In this document: piece by piece, positions 17,777-25,299 of the stretch
How the letters are laid out: each line of letters begins with the position of its first letter
Position numbering within the stretch: position 1 is the first letter of the stretch
Translations under genes and position numbers: made by a program
Notes under the pieces: model-generated
Seen by the model: only the letters and a program-made list of their open reading frames with translations
Told to the model about the DNA's origin: nothing
The model's database searches: none
Assembly (NCBI RefSeq): GCF_000153465.1
Contig: NZ_CH672387.1
Location: 340,179-404,178, forward strand
Source of the DNA: Aurantimonas manganoxydans SI85-9A1
Lineage (GTDB): Bacteria; Pseudomonadota; Alphaproteobacteria; Rhizobiales; Rhizobiaceae
Length of the DNA stretch: 64,000 nucleotides
Direction: 5' to 3'

Positions 17777-18490
17777 ATGTCCAGAACGGCTGCACCCGGC
17801 AACGCTGACGAGGCCTATGCAACGACCGCCGCGGGCCGCCAGAGCGGCGAGGAGGCATCGCTGGAGATCGCCGGGCAGCTGGAGGAAGACATCGTCTTCG
17901 GTCGCCTGCATCCCCGTGAGCGGCTGATCGAGGAAGACATCTCCAGCCGGTTCCAGGCCAAGCGCCACGTGGTGCGCCAGGCGCTGATCGAACTGGAGCG
18001 GCTCGGCCTGGTCAACCGGGTCCGCAATCGCGGCGCGGTCGTGCGGCTCTACAGCGAGGCCGAGGTCGAGGACATCAACGCGGTACGCGAGCTCCTGGAA
18101 TCCCATGCGGCATCGCTGATCGAGCTGCCGATGTCCGATGACGCGATTGCCGAGCTCGAGGCGATCCAGGACCGGCATTCCGGGGCGATCGAGGCGGAAG
18201 ACCGGCGCGGCGTGTTCCGCTCGAACATCGAATTCCACCAGGCGCTGTTTGCCCATTGCGGCAATGCGGCGCTGATCGAGGCGATCAACAGCTTCGCCCA
18301 GAAGTCGCACGCCTATCGCTCGATCTTCGTCAACGACAGGGGCTATCTGCTGTGGGCCGCCAACGCGCATCGGGAGATGATCGCGGCGATCCGCTCGCAG
18401 AATCGCGCCGAGCTGATCGCGCTGTGCCGGGCGCATCTCGCACCGGCGAAGAACCATTACATCGAGATGTTCCGCACGCGCTTCACCTGA
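17777..18490 (+). CDS. GntR-family regulator, FCD subfamily (likely sugar-acid repressor)
   Basis: A 237-residue regulator. The winged helix is at about residues 30-95 with the recognition segment FQAKRHVVRQALIELERLGL. The FCD domain follows, with candidate metal histidines in SNIEFHQALFAH, ANAHREMIAAI and CRAHLAPAK. The first 25 residues are extra compared with short homologues. The gene sits between the Tct genes and the sugar-acid enzymes, so it is the best candidate to bind the two ATTGTCAACAAT sites at 14565 and 21543 and coordinate both ends of the island. The ligand is unknown; a 2-keto-3-deoxy acid or the imported acid is typical. Confidence 0.87.
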   Translation: MSRTAAPGNADEAYATTAAGRQSGEEASLEIAGQLEEDIVFGRLHPRERLIEEDISSRFQAKRHVVRQALIELERLGLVNRVRNRGAVVRLYSEAEVEDINAVRELLESHAASLIELPMSDDAIAELEAIQDRHSGAIEAEDRRGVFRSNIEFHQALFAHCGNAALIEAINSFAQKSHAYRSIFVNDRGYLLWAANAHREMIAAIRSQNRAELIALCRAHLAPAKNHYIEMFRTRFT

Positions 18491-18500
18491 GCGCTGTGAT

Positions 18501-19361
18501 TCAGGCCGGGTCGTCCAGATGGGCGATCAGGCGGCGCAGCCGCACGGCGGCAGCGGCGATCTCCGCCCTGGCGTCGCGCCCGTCCCAGTCGTAGAAGCCG
18601 CGGCCGGCCAGCGCGCCGGTCTCGCCGCGCTCCAGCATGGCCTGAACTGCTTCATTGGGTTCGGCATCGTGGCAGAGGTCCGGCACGATGCTGCGCTGGG
18701 CCAGGATATGGCCGGTGAGGCCGGCGAGATCCTTCTGCTTCAGTAGCCCGGCGATGCACATGCGGGGCCCCAGCAGCCAGCGCGCCGCCCGGTCGATGTC
18801 CTCGACGCTGGCCAGCCCCTCGGCCATCAGATGATAGGCCTCGTGCAGGATCGCGTGCTGCAGGCGGTTGACGACCGCGCCGGGAACCGGCCGCGGCACG
18901 ACGATGCTGTCCCAGCCGGCCGCGCGCAGCAGCGCAAGCGCGGTGTCGACCGTCGCCGGTGCCGTCTCGGCGACGCGCACGCTTTCCACCATTGGCAGTT
19001 CGTCGGCGGGGTGGAACCAGTGGATGCCGAGGAACAGATCGGGCCGGGCCAGCCGGTCGGCGATGTCCTGCAACGGCAGGCCGGAGGTGTTCGAGGCCAT
19101 CAGCGGGACCGAATCCGGCCCGTAGCGCGCCTCCACCGACCGGAAGAAGGCGGTCTTCAGCGCCAGATCCTCCGGGATCGCCTCCACGACCATGGCCGGC
19201 GGCTCCTCGGGCAGGGCGCCGACGAGTTCGACGCCCGTCGGTGCCGGGCGCGCACTGGCGGGATCGCTAGAAACGAGAAGGGTCCGCTCTCCCGAGCGCG
19301 CAAAGCCCGCGGCGATCGCCCGGCCCATCGTGCCGGCCCCGACAACGACGACGCCGGTCAT
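18501..19361 (-). CDS. 3-hydroxyacyl-CoA dehydrogenase-like NAD oxidoreductase
   Basis: A 286-residue protein with an N-terminal Rossmann fold (VVVVGAGTMGRAIAAGFARSG) and the C-terminal helical domain of the 3HCDH family. The catalytic pair region is seen as LGIHWFHPADELPMVE (histidine) and PVPGAVVNRLQHAILHEAYHL. Such short members include L-gulonate 3-dehydrogenase and carnitine dehydrogenase, and act on beta-hydroxy acids with NAD rather than on CoA thioesters. Its start overlaps the stop of the upstream aldolase-like gene (TGATG). The context suggests a hydroxyacid step in sugar-acid breakdown. The exact reaction is open. Confidence 0.78.
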   Translation of the reverse strand: MTGVVVVGAGTMGRAIAAGFARSGERTLLVSSDPASARPAPTGVELVGALPEEPPAMVVEAIPEDLALKTAFFRSVEARYGPDSVPLMASNTSGLPLQDIADRLARPDLFLGIHWFHPADELPMVESVRVAETAPATVDTALALLRAAGWDSIVVPRPVPGAVVNRLQHAILHEAYHLMAEGLASVEDIDRAARWLLGPRMCIAGLLKQKDLAGLTGHILAQRSIVPDLCHDAEPNEAVQAMLERGETGALAGRGFYDWDGRDARAEIAAAAVRLRRLIAHLDDPA

Positions 19362-20281
19362 CAGGCTGCGTCCCGGCGGCCCCGCATGGCAATGCCACGG
19401 CCGTCCAGCATCTGCGACAGCGACGCCAGATCGGCGTCGCTCAGCGGGGTCAGCGGAGGGCGCACCCGCTCCCAGCCCCGTTCGCCGGTGGACAGGCCAA
19501 TCGTCGCCTTCAGTGCCGGGATCATCGGGAAGGCGGCGACGGACTTGCGGAAGTCGGTGATCGCCGCCTGGCGCTGGTCGGCATCGGCGGCCTGCCAGTT
19601 GGCATAGACGTCGTGAATGGCGGCCGGATTGATGTTGGCCGTGGCGCTGATGCAGCCGGCGCCGCCGGCCCGCATCGTGTCCAGCAGGAAGGCCTCCGAT
19701 CCTGCGAAGACGGCAAAATCGTCGAAGCCCACGATCATCGCCCGGGTGTTCTCCCAGTCGCCGGAGGAATCCTTGATGCCGGCGACCGTGCCCGGATAGG
19801 CCTTCAGCAGCCGCTCGATCAGCGGCAGCGAGATCGGGACCTGGGCGACCGGCGGGATATGGTAGAGATAGACCCGCAGCCGAGCATCGCCGACGCGCTG
19901 GATCACCTCGCTGTAATAGGCGAAGAGGCCGTCGTCGGAGACATTCTTGTAGTAGAAGGGCGGCAGCATCAGGACGCCGGCGGCCCCGCCGGCGACGGCC
20001 GCCTTGGTCAGCTCCACCGTCTCGGGAAATGCCGAGGACGCCGTGCCGGGCATCATGCGGGCCGGGTCGAGACCCGCCTCGAAGGCAGCCTCCAGCAGCG
20101 ACCGGCGTTCGGCGACGGCCAGCGAGTTGGCCTCGCTGTTGGTGCCGAAGATCGCCAGGCCGCACTCCTGCGACAGGAGCCAGCGGCAATGGGCAAGCCA
20201 GGCCGCCGTATCGGGACGCAGCTCCGCGTCGAACGGTGTCACCACGGGCGACAGAACGCCCCTCATCGCATCGGCTGGCAT
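19361..20281 (-). CDS. DHDPS/N-acetylneuraminate-lyase family aldolase or dehydratase
   Basis: A 306-residue class I aldolase-fold protein. The Schiff-base lysine is K170 in VAGIKDSSGDW, and the catalytic tyrosine is Y140 in YLYHIPP. GTNSEANSL near residue 47 corresponds to the GTTGE pyruvate-carboxylate motif. The start at MPADAM is set by ggagggggag upstream; an earlier ATG nine codons before lacks such a site. In catabolic clusters with dehydratases this family cleaves or dehydrates 2-keto-3-deoxy sugar acids (KDG/KDP aldolase, or 5-keto-4-deoxyglucarate dehydratase), rather than making lysine. Downstream of the enolase-superfamily gene on the same strand, 73 bases away. Confidence 0.82.
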   Translation of the reverse strand: MPADAMRGVLSPVVTPFDAELRPDTAAWLAHCRWLLSQECGLAIFGTNSEANSLAVAERRSLLEAAFEAGLDPARMMPGTASSAFPETVELTKAAVAGGAAGVLMLPPFYYKNVSDDGLFAYYSEVIQRVGDARLRVYLYHIPPVAQVPISLPLIERLLKAYPGTVAGIKDSSGDWENTRAMIVGFDDFAVFAGSEAFLLDTMRAGGAGCISATANINPAAIHDVYANWQAADADQRQAAITDFRKSVAAFPMIPALKATIGLSTGERGWERVRPPLTPLSDADLASLSQMLDGRGIAMRGRRDAA

Positions 20282-20354
20282 GGTCTTCTCCCCCTCCAAA
20301 TGCGGCATCGGCCCCGCGGTCGTCCCTGTCGTCGTTCCCTCGCGAAAACGGTGC

Positions 20355-21485
20355 TTACGCCCAGTCGTCGAGGGCGAAGGCGTCGAGGGCCTTGTCGTCG
20401 AAGTCGAAGCCGAGGCCCGGCTCGGTCGGCAGGATGAGACGACCGCCCCTGGTCTCGAGCTGGCGGTCGATCAGCCGGCGGAAATTCAGCACCTGATCGT
20501 CCGGGAAATATTCGACGAACTGGCCGTTGGCGGCCGAGCCGACGAGATGGACGTGCAGATCGTGGAACCAGTGCGGGCACAGCTTGACGCCGTAGCTCGC
20601 CGCGGTCGCACCGATGCGGCGATATTCGCTGATGCCGCCGCACACGGCCGCATCCGTCTGCAGGATCGCGGCGGCATCCTGGTCGAGCAGTTCCTTGAAC
20701 CGCCAGCGGCCGGCCTCGATCTCGCCGGTGGCGACAGGCACGCGCGTATTCTGGGCGAGGCGGGCGTGGTTGGCGATGTCGTCCGGCGAGAACGGCTCCT
20801 CGATCCAGTAGGGGTCATAGGGCTCGTAGCGATCCATGAAGCGCAGGCAGGTCGGCAGGTCGCTCCAGGCATTGTTGGCGTCGAGCATCAGCAGGACGTC
20901 GGGGCCGATCGCCTCGCGGGCGGCCTTGATGCGGGCCTCCTCGCCGGCGGGATCGAGCCGGCCGACCTTCATCTTCACCGCCTGAAAACCCAGCGCGACA
21001 TAGCCGGCGAGTTCCTCGCCCAGCGCCTCGGGCGACTTGCCGTCGAGGTAATAGCCGCCCGACGCATAGGCCGGCACGCTTTCGTCGTGATAGCCGCCGA
21101 GATAGCGGTGCAGCGGCATGGCGACGGCACGGGCATTGCGGTCCCACAGGGCGATGTCGAGGATCGACAGCGAGCGCATCAGCGAGCCGGCACGGCCCTG
21201 CAGCAGGCCCGACGCATACATCTTGTCCCACAGGCCTTCGACGCGGGTGGCGTCCTCGCCGATCAGGAGCGGCGCGAAAAGCTCGCGCACGCCCCGGGTG
21301 ACCAGACTGCCGGCATCGCTGCCGCCATAGCAGAAGCCGATACCACGGACGCCGTCGTCGGTGGTGATGCGGGTGACGGCATAGTCGCGGTGATGGACCT
21401 GGCGGGTCGAGAAGGAGGTCGGAGAATCCAGCGGAACACGGATCGTCCGCGCCTCGACGGTCCGGATCGTCGACGGTCTAGCCAT
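20355..21485 (-). CDS. Enolase-superfamily acid-sugar dehydratase (mandelate racemase type)
   Basis: A 376-residue protein with the mandelate racemase/enolase fold. The KxK base motif is K171-M-K173, metal ligands are D202 (LDANNAW), E229 (WIEEPF) and E255 (GEIEAGR), and a C-terminal histidine is H305 (CPHWFHDLHVH). These are the residues of MR-subgroup acid-sugar dehydratases, which form 2-keto-3-deoxy acids. The ATG at 21485 has cgggag 6 bases upstream; the ATG two codons earlier touches that site and was rejected. It heads the run enolase-aldolase-3HCDH. An ATTGTTGACAAT operator lies 58 bases upstream. Substrate is not decided by the motifs. Confidence 0.85.
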   Translation of the reverse strand: MARPSTIRTVEARTIRVPLDSPTSFSTRQVHHRDYAVTRITTDDGVRGIGFCYGGSDAGSLVTRGVRELFAPLLIGEDATRVEGLWDKMYASGLLQGRAGSLMRSLSILDIALWDRNARAVAMPLHRYLGGYHDESVPAYASGGYYLDGKSPEALGEELAGYVALGFQAVKMKVGRLDPAGEEARIKAAREAIGPDVLLMLDANNAWSDLPTCLRFMDRYEPYDPYWIEEPFSPDDIANHARLAQNTRVPVATGEIEAGRWRFKELLDQDAAAILQTDAAVCGGISEYRRIGATAASYGVKLCPHWFHDLHVHLVGSAANGQFVEYFPDDQVLNFRRLIDRQLETRGGRLILPTEPGLGFDFDDKALDAFALDDWA

Positions 21486-21542
21486 GGTCATCTCCCGTTT
21501 GGTCACCCCTTGCATAAACGCCCGCGGGTCATTGTCAAACGG

Positions 21543-21554
21543 ATTGTTGACAAT
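21543..21554. promoter_or_regulatory. Palindromic operator ATTGTTGACAAT, copy 2
   Basis: This is the exact reverse complement of the site at 14565-14576. A second half site, attgtcaa at 21531, makes a wider inverted repeat with ttgacaat. It lies upstream of the enolase-superfamily gene and fits an FCD-GntR operator. Confidence 0.65.
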
Positions 21555-21804
21555 CCAGGGGGTGGATCATGTCGCTGGAGCCCATGTCGGGCTTCCGATG
21601 ATGAGGGGCGGTCTTGGTTCAAGGCACGGGAGAACAGACGCTGCGGACCAATACCGGCCTGGCTCTAATGGCCCCTGGATCAAGTTCGGGGTAGGCCAAT
21701 TCCTTAAGCAAGTCGAATTCGACTGGTCAGCATCGATAGAAGAATAAACTACAGCACAATTTAGATTGGCGTCGGCGACTTTACGATCGATGGTGCAACT
21801 AGAC
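21555..21804. other. Intergenic region, no gene seen
   Basis: About 250 bases between the operator upstream of the enolase-superfamily gene and the 3' end of the sensor kinase. Base composition is visibly lower in GC than in the flanking genes. I see no coding frame with a ribosome site and no hairpin with a T-run. Confidence 0.5.
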
Positions 21805-23196
21805 TTATCCGGATTCAGAGCTTCGGTCCAAATTGAAGGCCATTCCAAACGTTGCGCCGCTCGCCGCGGGCTCTCGACTGAAGGTGCCTCCCATGCGCCG
21901 CATGGCCGTTTCACATATCGAAAGTCCGAGTCCGCTTCCGGAACGAGTGTCGTCATTGCCCCGAACGAAACGTGCAAAGCTTGAACGGGGAAATCCCCGT
22001 GGCAAGCCTGGGCCCGTATCGGTGAATAGAAGCGTTCCGTCGCTGGAGATGGAAACCCTTACAGTGTTACCGGGCGGCGTGTGTTTACGGACGTTATCCA
22101 AAAGGTTCCGCAGGATTAGTGCGATCAGCGTCGGGTCGCCGATTATCCGGACAGGTAAGTCCAGGCCGTCCGCTTCAAGCGACCATCCGGCAGACACCAG
22201 CCGCGGTGCCGCCTCCTGCAGGACCTGGGCGACTGTCTCACCGAGGTGGAGCGATTGTAGGGAGAAGTCCGAACTGCCATCCAGTCTGGCGATTTGCAGC
22301 AGCTGCTCGATCAGACGAGCCATCGCATCGATGTCCTGCATGGCCGCATCCCGGTCCGGGGCAGATGCAAGGCCTTCCAGCCGAAGCTTGAGGTCGGCAA
22401 GCGGCGTTCTAAGCTCATGAGCCGCATGGATCGAGAAATCGCGTTGAGCAACGGCACCGGCCCTTATGCTGTCCAAGGCATGGTTGACGGCGGCAATCAA
22501 CGGCTGAACCTCCGCGGGCGCCGATGAGCCGGCAAGCCGCTGATGCCCCAGATTGTCAAAGGTGATCCGTTCGGCCTGCGCGGCGACTCGCCGAAGCCCC
22601 ATCAGACTGAAGCGAACGATGCTCACCGCAGTGATCACCATGACGACAAGCATTGCCAGCGCCGCCCACCCCAGCTCTTCGAGAGATTGGGCAAAGAAAG
22701 TGTTGGTCAGGGCGGTAACATCCGAGCGCGATCGCGCCAGCCGGAGCCATACCCCGAACTCCGGCACGTAAAGTTCGGCGATCAGGACTGGTCCGGTGCC
22801 GTCGAGCGTCGGTCCGCTCGAAAGAACCGGTTCCGGGTCTGCCGGTCCAGGACGTCCGGCCGGAGCGTTGGCGTCGGAGCGATCCACTACCGTCCCTGTC
22901 GCATCCGTGACGGTGTAGCCGTAGACTGGCCGTGTGCCTGACAGAAGCCCGGTATAAGGCGGGTCAATCTCTGATGATGGCTCCGCCGGCCGGTCAAATA
23001 CGATCGTGCCGCCAGGACTGCGTCGAAGCAATCCCGCCCATTCCTCGACTTGAGTGGATAGCCCGCGTTCTTCAATCGCGAATTGGCCGCGCGTGAACTC
23101 CAGGGACAGGATCGTACCGGCACCAATCAGGGTCAGAACGGATATCACCGTCACGACCACCGCGAGCCTCACGTCGAGGCGATAGGCCCGTCTCAT
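21805..23196 (-). CDS. Two-component sensor histidine kinase
   Basis: A 463-residue membrane kinase. Spans at about residues 11-33 and 176-196 bracket a periplasmic sensor domain of about 140 residues. A HAMP-like linker follows. The phospho-acceptor is H260 in AAHELRTPLADL; the N box is NLLDNVRKHTP and the G boxes are DTGPGLP and GSGLGLSI. The start at 23196 overlaps the regulator stop by four bases (ATGA), so the pair is coupled. The layout resembles PmrB/QseC-type sensors that control envelope genes, in keeping with the PAP2 phosphatase gene nearby. The sensed signal is not evident. Confidence 0.92.
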   Translation of the reverse strand: MRRAYRLDVRLAVVVTVISVLTLIGAGTILSLEFTRGQFAIEERGLSTQVEEWAGLLRRSPGGTIVFDRPAEPSSEIDPPYTGLLSGTRPVYGYTVTDATGTVVDRSDANAPAGRPGPADPEPVLSSGPTLDGTGPVLIAELYVPEFGVWLRLARSRSDVTALTNTFFAQSLEELGWAALAMLVVMVITAVSIVRFSLMGLRRVAAQAERITFDNLGHQRLAGSSAPAEVQPLIAAVNHALDSIRAGAVAQRDFSIHAAHELRTPLADLKLRLEGLASAPDRDAAMQDIDAMARLIEQLLQIARLDGSSDFSLQSLHLGETVAQVLQEAAPRLVSAGWSLEADGLDLPVRIIGDPTLIALILRNLLDNVRKHTPPGNTVRVSISSDGTLLFTDTGPGLPRGFPRSSFARFVRGNDDTRSGSGLGLSICETAMRRMGGTFSREPAASGATFGMAFNLDRSSESG

Positions 23197-23870
23197 GGTC
23201 GGGTCTCGCACAGGATGTAGCCCAGGCCGCGCAGCGCCTTGAGTTCGACCGTCGCCCCGGCCTCCGAAAGCTTCCTGCGCAGCCGATGAACCAGCGTCTC
23301 GACCGCGTTGTCCGACCAGTCCTGGTGAAGGGCATAGAGATGCTCGCCCAGCATTCGCTTCGGAGTCACGCGGTCGCCGGCACGGATCAGCTTGTCGAGG
23401 GCGGCATGTTCCTGAGCGGTCAGCCTTACGTCTCGATCAGCCACCGTCAGACTTGAGCTGTGAGGATCGTAGAGAAGATTTCCTATCCGCAACTCGGTCG
23501 CCGTGATTTCCGGCGAGCGTCGTCGCAGTGCCCTTATTCGTGCCAGCAGCTCTTCGGTCGCGAACGGCTTGACGAGATAGTCATCAGCCCCCGCATCCAA
23601 TCCAGCCACCCGGTCCCCAATCTCGTCCCGCGCGGTCAGCATCAACGTCGGCGTCCGCAGGCCGGCGGCGCGGGCAGACATGACGAGCGCCCGCCCATCG
23701 CCATCGTCGAGCATGACGTCCACGATGCAAAGGTCGTATGCCGCTATTTTCCACGCCGCCTCGGCGTCCGCGACAGTGGCGAACACATCGACCGCATGAC
23801 CGGCCTCGACAAGCCGCCGCCCCAAGGCCTCGGAAAGCAGCCGATCATTCTCGACGACCAGAATTCGCAT
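23193..23870 (-). CDS. OmpR/PhoB-type response regulator
   Basis: A 225-residue regulator. The receiver domain is residues 1-115, with acid pocket E9/D10, phospho-acceptor D52 (VDVMLDDGDG) and K102 (LVKPF). The winged-helix effector domain is residues about 128-222, with the recognition-helix segment SDNAVETLVHRLRRKL. Start at the ATG 23870; a GTG one codon earlier is also possible. It is cotranscribed with the kinase. A tandem repeat CTGCAAGTT with 11-base spacing lies before the divergent PAP2 gene and is the sort of site OmpR-type dimers bind. That link is inferred. Confidence 0.92.
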   Translation of the reverse strand: MRILVVENDRLLSEALGRRLVEAGHAVDVFATVADAEAAWKIAAYDLCIVDVMLDDGDGRALVMSARAAGLRTPTLMLTARDEIGDRVAGLDAGADDYLVKPFATEELLARIRALRRRSPEITATELRIGNLLYDPHSSSLTVADRDVRLTAQEHAALDKLIRAGDRVTPKRMLGEHLYALHQDWSDNAVETLVHRLRRKLSEAGATVELKALRGLGYILCETRP

Positions 23871-24529
23871 CACGCCTCTTCAGAACCCCGGCTCGAGAAC
23901 CCGGCTCGGCTGGTCAACATGAAGCGTTCACTCAGCTGACGGGCTGTGCGTATTCCGAGGAGGTCGCCCGGACATTGCGAGCCTGGATTCCCTGGGCTTC
24001 CGGGATGGTGTCCCCCGCGCTCTCGATCGCCGATTGCCTCTAATTTTTCCTGTCACCCAAAGCTTGTCCCGTCAATCTCTCCATGCGGGTCCAAGGTGCG
24101 CTTGCGGCATGCTGTCGTCGGGGAATCCAACGCGGTCGGCGTTCTGGGCGAGGCGATCGAGCATGGCGGCGGCGTAGATCCTGCACCGATGGCCCCGTGG
24201 CCCATCTGGCTGGCGACGACGGTCGATGCACGTCCAGCTCGGTCTTCGAGAAGGCAACGAAGCAGCCTCAAACAGGCCAGCAGCACATCCCCGCCGGGCG
24301 ACTTCAAATCGGAACGGCAGGCCATCATCCCGGGATCGCCGGCGACATCGCTCGAAATTCGTGGAGCGGCGAAAGCTTGTTCCGCCGGAGTCACGGCGGC
24401 GAGGGATCGCCACACGCGAGCCAGTGCGACCAGCTCGTGCGCTGCTCAATTTCCGCGGCTTCGTCGAGCACCTTGCAGGGGTCGAACCTGCAAGTTTTCT
24501 GCAAGTTAGCCAGCGCATGCGCCGCGGCT
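23871..24529. other. Long intergenic region with a tandem direct repeat
   Basis: This 659-base stretch between the divergent response regulator and PAP2 genes has open frames but none with a ribosome site and recognisable protein character. Near its left end, two 13-14-base near-copies (AGAACCCCGGCTCG, AGAACCCGGCTCGG) lie in tandem at 23882-23909. Near its right end, CTGCAAGTT is repeated at 24488 and 24499. The middle could hold a decayed gene, but I cannot name one. Confidence 0.5.
24488..24507 (+). promoter_or_regulatory. Direct repeat CTGCAAGTT x2, candidate response-regulator box
   Basis: Two identical 9-base repeats start 11 bases apart, one helical turn, which is the geometry of OmpR/PmrA-type tandem boxes. 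They lie 23 bases before the PAP2 start codon and about 0.6 kb from the regulator gene. Confidence 0.4.
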
Positions 24530-25255
24530 ATGAGCGCACCCCCATCCAGCCCCGTTTCATCGCGCGCGAAATCGGACCGTCTGATTATCGCGTTCCTGAT
24601 CGCCATTCTGGTAGCCAGCATGTTCTTCTGGATGTTTCCAGGACTCGACCTAGTCGTGAGCCGCTGGTTTTTCAGCCCCGGCGACGGCTTCACCTCGCCC
24701 AGCAATTCGAAACTGCAATGGCTCCGCAGGAGTTCTCGTTGGGCACTGGCCGGGGTTATTGTCGTTATCTTGCTCCGCATACTCCGCGATACCATCAACG
24801 GCGCCTTGACCTGGTCAAGGGTGCGGAAGCCGATCTGGCTGCTGGCCGGCTTAGCTCTTGGGCCGGGCCTGCTTGTGAACGGCCTCCTGAAGGGGCACTG
24901 GGGCCGACCCCGACCCATCAACGTCGATGTCTTCGGAGGGGACGCAGTCCACCAGACGGTCTGGGTCATCAGCGATTGGTGCGATCGAAACTGTTCGTTT
25001 GTCAGCGGAGAAGCTTCCTCGTCAGCCTGGCTCGTCGCTGCGGCCCTGGTGACGCCGAAGCCCGTAAGGCTGGCTGCGACAGCAGCGACGCTTGTCTATG
25101 CCGGAGCGTTATCGTTGAACCGGATCGCCTTCGGCGGACATTTCCTTTCGGATGTTGTCCTCGCCTGGCTGATCTGCGGGCTGGTCTTTGCAATCCTTGA
25201 TCGGCTTATTCCGGGCACGGCTTATCCTTTCCGCCCAGGCAGTAACCATACCTAG
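24530..25255 (+). CDS. PAP2-family membrane phosphatase with variant motif 2
   Basis: A 241-residue membrane protein with about six spans and the lipid phosphate phosphatase active site. Motif 1 is KX6RP (K121 to P129, KGHWGRPRP), motif 3 is R198-x5-H204-x3-D208 (NRIAFGGHFLSD). Motif 2, normally PSGH, reads VSGE (S159-G160-E161), so the usual general-acid histidine is glutamate. Relatives with this variant are annotated as lipid A or phospholipid phosphatases. Start at ATG 24530; upstream in-frame codons encode no plausible protein. A tandem repeat before the gene may bring it under the adjacent two-component system. Convergent with cysG, 44 bases away. Confidence 0.8.
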   Translation: MSAPPSSPVSSRAKSDRLIIAFLIAILVASMFFWMFPGLDLVVSRWFFSPGDGFTSPSNSKLQWLRRSSRWALAGVIVVILLRILRDTINGALTWSRVRKPIWLLAGLALGPGLLVNGLLKGHWGRPRPINVDVFGGDAVHQTVWVISDWCDRNCSFVSGEASSSAWLVAAALVTPKPVRLAATAATLVYAGALSLNRIAFGGHFLSDVVLAWLICGLVFAILDRLIPGTAYPFRPGSNHT

Positions 25256-25299
25256 CCGAGCCGCGGGCGGGTTTTGGTCCAATCTCGCAATCAGGATCA

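Noticed and set aside
19361-20281. Lysine-pathway dihydrodipicolinate synthase (dapA)
   Set aside because: The active-site Lys and Tyr are shared across the family; the neighbours are sugar-acid catabolism genes and the GTTGE motif is altered to GTNSE.
24053-24518. Possible minus-strand gene upstream of the PAP2 gene
   Set aside because: Two overlapping frames exist but neither has a ribosome site or a family motif I can recognise; it may be decayed DNA, so only an intergenic region was listed.
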